A stretch of DNA of 64,000 nt, taken from Marinitoga aeolica. Its GTDB lineage: Bacteria > Thermotogota > Thermotogae > Petrotogales > Petrotogaceae. Position numbers and translations under genes: made by a program. The notes below the pieces were generated by a model. It was not told where the DNA came from. It was given only the letters and a program-made list of their open reading frames with translations, and did no database searches. The DNA is taken from NCBI RefSeq assembly GCF_029910535.1, contig NZ_CP069362.1, positions 1,488,001-1,552,000 of the forward strand, written 5' to 3'. Below, piece after piece: positions 57,519-64,000 of the stretch; the stretch's first letter is position 1, and every line of letters starts with the position of its first letter.

Positions 57519-60016
57519 TATAACACCTTCTGCTTAGGTGAAGCTTTTCTGCCTTTTTTAAAGTGTATTTTATTATTTTTAACATCTATAATTATTTTAT
57601 CTCCCTCTTTAAATCTGCCTTTTAATATTTCTTCGGATAAAGGATCTTCTAAATGTCTTTGAATAGATCTTTTTAAAGGTCTAGCTCCGAATATAGGATC
57701 AAATCCTTTTTCAATGAGAAAATCAATAGCTTCTTCTTTAAATTTTAAATGCAAATCTTTTTCTTTTAACCGTTTTTCAAGATCTTTTAGCTGTATTTTT
57801 ATGATTTCTTTCATATCATTTTTGGTAAGTGGATGAAATACGACTGTTTCATCTAATCTGTTTAAAAATTCAGGTTTAAAAGCTTTTCTGACTTCTTCCA
57901 TAACGGATAATTTTATTTCTTTATATTTTTTTTCTTCAGACTCATCATCGACAAATCCCATAGAACGTTTAGTTTTATTTATAGTTTCACTACCTAAATT
58001 ACTTGTCATAATGATAATAGCATTTCTAAAGTCAACAATTCTTCCCTGTGAATCGGTTAGACGTCCATCGTCCATAATTTGTAATAATATGTTATAAACG
58101 TCTGGATGTGCTTTTTCTATTTCATCGAGTAATATAACAGAATATGGTCTTCTTCTAACAGCTTCAGTTAACTGGCCACCTTCTTCATAACCAACATAAC
58201 CTGGAGGTGCTCCAACCAATCTTGAGACATTAAATTTTTCCATATATTCAGACATGTCTATTCTAACTAATGCTTTTTCGTCACCAAATAAATATTCTGC
58301 AATAGTTTTAGCTAATTCTGTTTTTCCAACGCCTGTAGGTCCAAGGAATAAAAATACACCTGTTGGTCTTCTTGGATCTTTTATTCCACTCCTGGCACGT
58401 CTTATTGCTCTTGATACAGCTTTTATAGCATCATCTTGTCCAATAACTCTTTCGTGTAATACGGCTTCAAGATTTAGTAGTCTTTCCATTTCAGACATTT
58501 CTAATTTTTTCAATGGTACTCCTGTCCAATCAGAAACAACTTCTGAAATATGTTCTTCTGTAATTTCTATAATTTCTTTTTCAGCTTTTTTTCGCCATTC
58601 GCTATATTTTTTTGTATATTTTTTCTTCAAATCACTTATTTGTGATTTTATCTCATCGATTTCTTCATATTTGTTGTTTTGAATAAGATAATCCTTTTTA
58701 TTTTCTAATTCAGTTATTTTATTGAGTATTTTCTTTAAATTATTTGGTAGAGTAAGAGCGTTTAAACGAACTCTTGCGCCAGCTTCATCAATTAAATCAA
58801 CGGCTTTATCGGGTAAAAATCTATCTGTTATATATCGTAAAGATAAATTGACTGCTGCTTCCAGAGCAGAATATGTATATTTAACTTTATGATGCTCTTC
58901 ATATTTTGATTTTATACCTTTTAATATTTCCAAAGCTTCTTCATATGTTGGTTCATTAACATAAATCTTCTGGAACCTTCTTTCTAATGCAGGATCTTTT
59001 TCTATAAACTTTCTATATTCTGAAGGGGTTGTTGCTCCAATTACAGTAATATTTCCACTTGCTAATGCAGGTTTTAAAACATTTGCAGCATCCATAGAAG
59101 AACCTTCTGCAGCACCTGCTTCGACTATCATATGTAATTCGTCAATAAATAATATAATATCCTTATTTTTTTCCAGAATTTGCATTAATTTCTTCATTCT
59201 TTTTTCAAATTCACCACGATATTTTGTTCCGGCAACTAATGAGGTTAAATCTAGAGAAAAAATGCATTTATTTTTTAGTACTTCAGGGACATCGCCGTTG
59301 ATAATTTTTTCGGCTAAACCTTCAACAATAGCACTTTTTCCAACGCCAGCCTCACCTATAAGTACAGGGTTGTTCTTTTTTCTTCTGGCAAGTATTTCCA
59401 TTAATCTTCTGATTTCAACTTCTCTACCAATAACAGGATCTAATTCTTTTTTTGCAGCTTTATCAGTTAAATCCGTTCCATATCCTTCAAGCTGCTTTAT
59501 AGCATTTTGCCTTTGTCTAATCCTTTCTTCATCCTCTTCTGCAAATGAAGAGTGTTCCCCTTTTATGTTTTCGCTTTTATTTAACATGAGATCTGCAAGC
59601 TTTTTTCTCATTTCAACAAGATTTATTCCCAATCTTCTTAATACATGAGCCGCAATTCCTTCCCCTTCTCTACAGATTCCAAGAAGCAAATGTTCAGCAT
59701 CAATTTGTGAAGTACCAAGTATTTCAGATTCGTCATAAGCTAATTCTATTATCCTTTTAGCTCTTGGTGTTGGTTGTGGTGAGGAACCAACAATGTTATG
59801 TGAGGCATTAACGCCTACAATGTTTGTTATTTCAGATTTTATTTTTCCATATGTTAGATTATAGTATGAAAATATTTGAGATAAATATTTTCCATTTACC
59901 TTTAAAAGGCCTAACAATAAATGTTCTGTTCCCACATAAGGATGCCCCATAAACCGTGCTTCATTTTGTGCTTCGATGAAAACTTTCGCTGCTCTATCTG
60001 TAAAGTTATCAAACAT
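57518..60016 (-). CDS. clpC: ATP-dependent Clp protease ATP-binding subunit ClpC
   Basis: An 832-residue Hsp100 unfoldase. It has two Clp_N repeats (residues 1-150), AAA domain 1 with Walker A GEAGVGKSA near 214, a middle coiled-coil region, AAA domain 2 with GPTGVGKTE near 547, and the C-terminal D2-small domain. ATG 60016 with GGAGGTGATA gives the usual MFDNFTDRAAKVF start; an upstream in-frame start at 60043 is unlikely. First gene of the clpC-radA-disA-smpB-ABC-rsuA run. Confidence 0.95.
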   Translation of the reverse strand: MFDNFTDRAAKVFIEAQNEARFMGHPYVGTEHLLLGLLKVNGKYLSQIFSYYNLTYGKIKSEITNIVGVNASHNIVGSSPQPTPRAKRIIELAYDESEILGTSQIDAEHLLLGICREGEGIAAHVLRRLGINLVEMRKKLADLMLNKSENIKGEHSSFAEEDEERIRQRQNAIKQLEGYGTDLTDKAAKKELDPVIGREVEIRRLMEILARRKKNNPVLIGEAGVGKSAIVEGLAEKIINGDVPEVLKNKCIFSLDLTSLVAGTKYRGEFEKRMKKLMQILEKNKDIILFIDELHMIVEAGAAEGSSMDAANVLKPALASGNITVIGATTPSEYRKFIEKDPALERRFQKIYVNEPTYEEALEILKGIKSKYEEHHKVKYTYSALEAAVNLSLRYITDRFLPDKAVDLIDEAGARVRLNALTLPNNLKKILNKITELENKKDYLIQNNKYEEIDEIKSQISDLKKKYTKKYSEWRKKAEKEIIEITEEHISEVVSDWTGVPLKKLEMSEMERLLNLEAVLHERVIGQDDAIKAVSRAIRRARSGIKDPRRPTGVFLFLGPTGVGKTELAKTIAEYLFGDEKALVRIDMSEYMEKFNVSRLVGAPPGYVGYEEGGQLTEAVRRRPYSVILLDEIEKAHPDVYNILLQIMDDGRLTDSQGRIVDFRNAIIIMTSNLGSETINKTKRSMGFVDDESEEKKYKEIKLSVMEEVRKAFKPEFLNRLDETVVFHPLTKNDMKEIIKIQLKDLEKRLKEKDLHLKFKEEAIDFLIEKGFDPIFGARPLKRSIQRHLEDPLSEEILKGRFKEGDKIIIDVKNNKIHFKKGRKASPKQKVL

Positions 60017-60044
60017 ATTATCACCTCCACGAATACCTATCAAT

Positions 60045-60073
60045 ATTTTAACACATTTTCACTAAATTATGAA
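60045..60073 (-). promoter_or_regulatory. Candidate promoter of the clpC-radA-disA operon
   Basis: TTCATA, a 17-base spacer and TAAAAT on the minus strand, 28 bases before the clpC start. No CIRCE or CtsR-like repeat was noticed. Confidence 0.5.
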
Positions 60074-60100
60074 GAATGTAGTTTTAAAATTAAAAGAATA

Positions 60101-60295
60101 GGTTGTCCAAAAAGTTAAAATCATTCAGACAGCTCGATTGCAAATCTTTAAAAATTATTCATTCCCAGCCGCCGCTCAGATTTTGCATCCATGCAAAAGC
60201 TTCACTCAAAAAAACATCCTGTTTTTTTGACGGCTTTCATTCATAATTTTTAAAGGCAATCTTCGAGTCTTCACTTCTTTTAAACTTTTTGGACA
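60101..60295 (+). mobile_element. MITE-like inverted-repeat element
   Basis: A 195-base gene-free element. Ends TGTCCAAAAAGTT (60104-60116) and AACTTTTTGGACA (60283-60295) are exact inverted repeats, and GAATA flanks both sides (60096-60100, 60296-60300). A second inner inverted pair (about 60132-60158 and 60238-60266, sharing TTTAAAAATTAT and CTCGA) and two small hairpins (TTTTGCAT-CC-ATGCAAAA; AAAAACA-TCC-TGTTTTT) would fold the whole into one long structure. It is richer in GC than its flanks. No coding capacity. It fills most of the 388-base gap between clpC and the transporter gene. Confidence 0.6.
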
Positions 60296-60404
60296 GAATA
60301 ATTAAAAGAAAAACGTTTTTAAAAATTAAAATACTTTTCAAGATAACTTTAAAGAAAAAGAGTTTAATTAGTGTGTTAAAACTATCTAAATTGGAGGCGG
60401 TCTT

Positions 60405-61670
60405 ATGTCAGAGTTATTGGTTTTGGGTATAGCTATAGTGGCGTATTATTTTATTATTTTTGCGAGAAGGATTAAAAAGTCTATTATTACTTTCTTTTTT
60501 GGTATTTTGCTTTTTATTCTTAAACCTGTAGAGGGTCTGGAATTTGAAAATCTTGGTAGAATAGTTAGTTTTGAGACACTTGGTATTTTGCTTGGGATGA
60601 TGATAATTGTTGAAATACTTAAAGAAAGTGGTTTTTTTACATTTACTGCTGTTAATGCTATTAAATTAAGTCGTTATAAATTTTGGATAGTTTTAACTTT
60701 GCTTATGCTTATAGTAACATTATTTTCGGCATTTTTAGATAATTTGATTACAATAATGCTAATAGCTCCAATTATATTTTTGGTTGCAGATACACTTGAA
60801 GTGGATCCGGCACCTCTTTTGTTATTAACAATATATATTGATAATATTGGTGGAATGAGTACCCTAATAGGTAGTCCATTGAATATTGTTTTGGGATCTA
60901 TAGGTCATCTGGATTTTGCTAAATTTTTAACTGTAATGTTGCCAATTACGGTTTTATCTTTTATAGCGGTTCTTTTAATGTTTAAAATAAATAATAAAGT
61001 TGATACAAAAACTTTCAATGAAAAGCTTAGAAAATTATCGGATATGGATCCTGAAAAAGCTATTGAAAATAAATCATTGATGTATAAAGGAGTATCTGTG
61101 TTTGCAATAGTTTTAACCGGATTTATGTTTCATTCTGTTATAAAAATAGATTTGGCATTAATAGCTATCGCAGGTGCATTAATCTTAATGTTGTTAACAC
61201 AAAAAGATTTTGAAAGTATGTCAAAAGATCTGGACTGGGATACTATGTTTTTTTATGGTGGTTTATTTACAATAGCTTTTTCTTTAGAAGAAATTGGTGT
61301 AACTCAAGCGATAGCAAATCTTTTTAATCCACTATTACATACACCATTTTTATTAATGATTGTAATTATGTGGGTATCTGCATTTATTATTCCATTTTTG
61401 AGTGCTGTTCCTGGAACATTAATTTTGGCTCCTGTTATTAAACTTTTAGTATTGCATGGAGCACCATTTGAATTATGGTATGCTTATGCAATAGGAGCAA
61501 ATTTAGGAACAAATTTAACTCCACTCGGAGCTGTTCAAAATATCGTAGGAGTATCTTTACTTGAGAAAAACTACAATCAAACAATATCTTTTGGAGAATA
61601 TATGAAAAAATCATTTTTACCCGTATTAATTCCCATGGCGTTAGGAACAGTGTATCTTTTTTTCGTTTAA
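60405..61670 (+). CDS. ArsB/NhaD-family ion transporter
   Basis: A 421-residue protein with about eleven membrane helices. The FLDNLITIMLIAPI and GSPLNIVLGS motifs and the second-half TNLTPLGAVQNIVG are typical of the ArsB/NhaD (ion transporter) superfamily, which includes Na+/H+ antiporters and arsenite or anion carriers. Which ion is moved cannot be read from sequence; no arsR or arsC gene is adjacent. ATG behind TGGAGGCGG. Confidence 0.82.
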   Translation: MSELLVLGIAIVAYYFIIFARRIKKSIITFFFGILLFILKPVEGLEFENLGRIVSFETLGILLGMMIIVEILKESGFFTFTAVNAIKLSRYKFWIVLTLLMLIVTLFSAFLDNLITIMLIAPIIFLVADTLEVDPAPLLLLTIYIDNIGGMSTLIGSPLNIVLGSIGHLDFAKFLTVMLPITVLSFIAVLLMFKINNKVDTKTFNEKLRKLSDMDPEKAIENKSLMYKGVSVFAIVLTGFMFHSVIKIDLALIAIAGALILMLLTQKDFESMSKDLDWDTMFFYGGLFTIAFSLEEIGVTQAIANLFNPLLHTPFLLMIVIMWVSAFIIPFLSAVPGTLILAPVIKLLVLHGAPFELWYAYAIGANLGTNLTPLGAVQNIVGVSLLEKNYNQTISFGEYMKKSFLPVLIPMALGTVYLFFV

Positions 61671-61685
61671 AATTGAGGTGAAATC

Positions 61686-62231
61686 ATGAATAAAGTTATT
61701 TTTGAAAAAGAGATAAATAATATTATTTTGAAGATTGTGGTTGGTGATTTAACAAAAGAGAATGTAGATGCTATTGTAAATGCAGCAAATTCATATCTTG
61801 CACATGGTGGTGGGGTCGCGGCGGCTATCGTTAGAGCTGGTGGAAGAATTATTCAGGAAGAGAGTAATGAATATATTAAAAAAAATGGTATAATAAAGAC
61901 AGGCGAAATAGGGATTACTTCAGGAGGTCGTCTTAAAGCAAAATATGTAATTCATGCTGTAGGACCTGTATGGAATGGCGGAAATTCAAATGAAGAAAAA
62001 CATTTATACAGTGCAGTATATAAATCTCTTGAAAAGGCAGATGAAATGAAATTAAAAACGATCTCTTTACCAGCAATTAGTTCTGGGATTTTTGGTTATC
62101 CTTTTGAGAAAGCATGTGATGTTTATTCTAAAGCTATTAATGACTTTTCCAAAACCGCAAAATCTTTAAGAGAAATAAGATTCTGCTTTTTGGAAAAAAA
62201 GAAAGCTTTGGAATTCTCAAGAAAAGTTTAG
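61686..62231 (+). CDS. Macro-domain protein, probable ADP-ribosyl hydrolase
   Basis: A 181-residue single macro domain with GDLTKENVDAIVNAANS, the Gly-rich loop GGGVAAAIVRAGG and ISSGIFGYP, matching bacterial O-acetyl-ADP-ribose deacetylase/ADP-ribosyl-hydrolase proteins. It follows the transporter gene after 15 bases and precedes a membrane-protein gene by 9, so the three may be one operon. Confidence 0.9.
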   Translation: MNKVIFEKEINNIILKIVVGDLTKENVDAIVNAANSYLAHGGGVAAAIVRAGGRIIQEESNEYIKKNGIIKTGEIGITSGGRLKAKYVIHAVGPVWNGGNSNEEKHLYSAVYKSLEKADEMKLKTISLPAISSGIFGYPFEKACDVYSKAINDFSKTAKSLREIRFCFLEKKKALEFSRKV

Positions 62232-62240
62232 GAGGACAAA

Positions 62241-62837
62241 ATGGCAACATTAAAAATACATAATGAAAAGAAGAAGAAAATAGAAAAGAAACATCACTTA
62301 TCAGAAAAAGTTAATCCTGTAAGAATATATAATAAACCAGAATATGAAAAACAACAGGAAATAGCCGGAAAATTTTCTTCTGGTAATGCTGGAATAGGTT
62401 GGTTAAAAATTGTTTTTTCCAGTTTTAATTTTTTAATTTCATTAATATTAACTTTGATGGTAGGAATTGTATATTTTCAAAAACCATTAATTCAAAGTAT
62501 GCTTGGAAATCAATTTACTTTAGATGTAGTCAATATAATATTGCTCGGTATATTATATTTAAGTTATAGCATTTTTGAGCAATTTAACGCTATATATTAT
62601 TTAAAAGGTAATCTTAGGGCCACAAGGATTACGGCGTTTGTAAAATTTTTAATATCTATGATTATGATTTTTGCTATACTATATCTGATTTTTAAACATG
62701 GAATACAATGGTTTGGGGCGTCGTTATTTGGAAATACCAGTTTAGGAAAAAATCAAGTATTTTATATTCCGAGTATAGTTTATTTGACATATTCTGTATT
62801 TTTGTCATTGTTATCATATTACGATATTTTGAAATAG
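62241..62837 (+). CDS. Four-helix membrane protein, function unknown
   Basis: A 198-residue protein with a charged cytoplasmic N-terminus (about 50 residues, Lys/Glu-rich) and four hydrophobic segments near 57-77, 90-110, 125-145 and 170-190. No family recognised. ATG behind TTTAGGAGGA; a terminator follows at the stop codon. Confidence 0.65.
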   Translation: MATLKIHNEKKKKIEKKHHLSEKVNPVRIYNKPEYEKQQEIAGKFSSGNAGIGWLKIVFSSFNFLISLILTLMVGIVYFQKPLIQSMLGNQFTLDVVNIILLGILYLSYSIFEQFNAIYYLKGNLRATRITAFVKFLISMIMIFAILYLIFKHGIQWFGASLFGNTSLGKNQVFYIPSIVYLTYSVFLSLLSYYDILK

Positions 62838-62859
62838 GAGCAAAGCTCCTTTTATTTTT
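62836..62859 (+). terminator. Terminator of the transporter-macro operon
   Basis: Stem AGGAGC/GCTCCT with AAA loop, followed by TTTATTTTT; the stem begins at the stop codon. Confidence 0.75.
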
Positions 62860-62947
62860 GATAATAATGTTAATAATTACACCATTTGATTAATATAGAA
62901 TATCAATTAGAATATCAAAATTAAATAGAGTTTTTGGAGGTGTGAAA

Positions 62948-64000
62948 ATGGAAAAGATGGAATATGATGTGGTTATCCTTGGTGGGGTCGCGGCTGGTAC
63001 GAGTGCAGCAGCAAGTGCTAAAAGAATAAATAAAAATTTGAAAATTGCAATATTTCAAAAGGAACCATACATATCTTATGGTGGATGTGGATTACCATAT
63101 GTAATAAGTGGAGATGTTTCTTCACCAGAAGCGGTTATAGCATTAACACCAGATATCTTTAAAGAGAAAAAAGGTGCTGATGTTTTTGTTAAACACGAAG
63201 CATATGAAATAGATTTTTCAAATAAAATCGTTTATATTAAATCAGAAGAAGGTGAAAAGGAAGTTTCTTATAACAAATTGGTAATTTCAACAGGTGCTTC
63301 ACCCATTATTCCACCGTTCCAAGCATGGGGAGAAAAAGGGATTTTTAAATTGAGGAATCCAGATGATGCAAAGAATATTTTAAATTTTATAAAAGAAGAA
63401 AATCCTGAAAAAGCAATTATTATTGGAGGAGGATTTATTGGTATAGAAACTGCTGAAGCTTTAAAAAAACATGGAATAGAAATTACTATTATTGAAGGTA
63501 TGGATCATATACTTGGAAATATAGAACCGGAAATTCATGAAGAATTTATACATGGCATAAGAGAAAAAGGAGTCAATGTTGTATTTAATACATTTGCAAA
63601 AGATGTTATAAAAGAAAATGGGGTTTTTAAAGTAATTACAGAAGATAATGAATATACTGGGGATATGGTAATTATATCTATTGGGGTAAAACCAAATACA
63701 TTATTTTTAAAGGACAAAGGTTTAAATTTAGCAAAAAATGGAGCTATTATAGTTAACGAAAAAATGGAGACAAATATTAATAATGTATATGCAGCAGGAG
63801 ATTGCGCTACGGTAAATCATTTTATAACAGGTAAAAATGTATATATTCCTTTAGGGACAACTGCCAATAAGCAGGGAAGAATAGCTGGTAAAAACTTAGC
63901 AGGTGGGAATGATTCTTTTATAGGAGTTGTTGGATCATTAATTACAAAATTCGAAGATATAGAGTATGCTAAAACAGGATTAACTTTACAAGAAGCTATA
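62948..64000 (+). CDS. FAD-dependent CoA-disulfide reductase/NADH oxidase-like protein, partial
   Basis: The first 351 codons are in the window and the frame stays open at base 64000. Seen: N-terminal FAD-binding Rossmann motif VVILGGVAAGTSAA, the redox cysteine in SYGGCGLPYVISG near residue 45, the NAD(P)H-binding GGGFIGIETAEAL, and the FAD-binding VYAAGDCA. The GGCGLPY type is closest to CoA-disulfide/persulfide reductases rather than water-forming NADH oxidases. Likely role: thiol redox balance or oxygen/sulfur metabolism in an anaerobe. ATG behind TTTGGAGGTGTG. Confidence 0.88.
   Translation, partial: MEKMEYDVVILGGVAAGTSAAASAKRINKNLKIAIFQKEPYISYGGCGLPYVISGDVSSPEAVIALTPDIFKEKKGADVFVKHEAYEIDFSNKIVYIKSEEGEKEVSYNKLVISTGASPIIPPFQAWGEKGIFKLRNPDDAKNILNFIKEENPEKAIIIGGGFIGIETAEALKKHGIEITIIEGMDHILGNIEPEIHEEFIHGIREKGVNVVFNTFAKDVIKENGVFKVITEDNEYTGDMVIISIGVKPNTLFLKDKGLNLAKNGAIIVNEKMETNINNVYAAGDCATVNHFITGKNVYIPLGTTANKQGRIAGKNLAGGNDSFIGVVGSLITKFEDIEYAKTGLTLQEAI

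Noticed and set aside
60101-60295. MITE-like element as the terminator of a neighbouring gene
   Set aside because: Both neighbouring genes are transcribed away from it, and it is far larger than a terminator.

Overview
The window looks like chromosome from a member of the Thermotogota, most like Marinitoga/Petrotogaceae. I infer this from very low G+C, a NusG carrying a large internal insertion, a long beta' subunit, a coiled-coil SLH-type Omp-alpha protein beside a beta-barrel-like envelope protein (toga components), and the gene order tRNA-rpmG-secE-nusG-rplK-rplA-rplJ-rplL-rpoB-rpoC. No rRNA, CRISPR array or prophage was seen. The genus is inference; no database search was possible.

Layout. 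1-4363: end of the F-type ATP synthase operon (atpH'-atpA-atpG-atpD-atpC) with its terminator. 4364-13811: an A+T-rich accessory island that reads as a ribosomally made, post-translationally modified peptide (RiPP) locus. It holds a radical SAM/SPASM maturase, three copies of a small Cys-containing precursor peptide, two exported zinc-peptidase/beta-propeller proteins whose last 437 residues are identical, and an ABC-2 exporter pair. Scars of the maturase 3' end in front of precursors 2 and 3 show that the locus grew by duplication. 13845-26491 (minus): rpoC, rpoB, rplL, rplJ with an L10 leader, rplA, rplK, nusG, secE, rpmG, tRNA-Tyr and tRNA-Thr, behind a perfect-consensus promoter. 26597-31280: tandem repeats, arginine deiminase plus an amino-acid antiporter, and an exported PHP-domain protein.

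31338-39154: an envelope/sensor operon (beta-solenoid protein, barrel-like protein, exported protein, LytS-type kinase, LytTR regulator, ABC exporter). Its kinase gene is split by an IS256-family element flanked by 8-bp target duplications. 39199-43692: NUDIX hydrolase, MoxR-DUF58-DUF4129 operon and an orphan 45-residue peptide. 43681-50532: DUF190-crcB, HU, tRNA-Asp, porin-like protein and Omp-alpha, tyrS-secG, FmdB-type zinc ribbon, S1 protein and L31. 50571-60073: metallophosphoesterase, a TPR protein with a lone prepilin-peptidase domain, and the run clpC-radA-disA-smpB-ABC ATPase-rsuA. 60101-60295: a MITE-like inverted-repeat element. 60405-64000: ArsB/NhaD-type transporter, macro-domain protein, membrane protein and the start of a CoA-disulfide-reductase-like flavoprotein.

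The RiPP-like island is the main candidate for an undescribed system. Working model: the maturase modifies the peptides in the cytoplasm, the ABC-2 pair exports them, and each precursor's variable C-terminal tail is matched by the diverged N-terminal zinc-peptidase domain of the protein encoded just downstream, while the shared propeller half is kept identical. The parts are seen in the sequence; the chemistry, pairing and biological role are inference.
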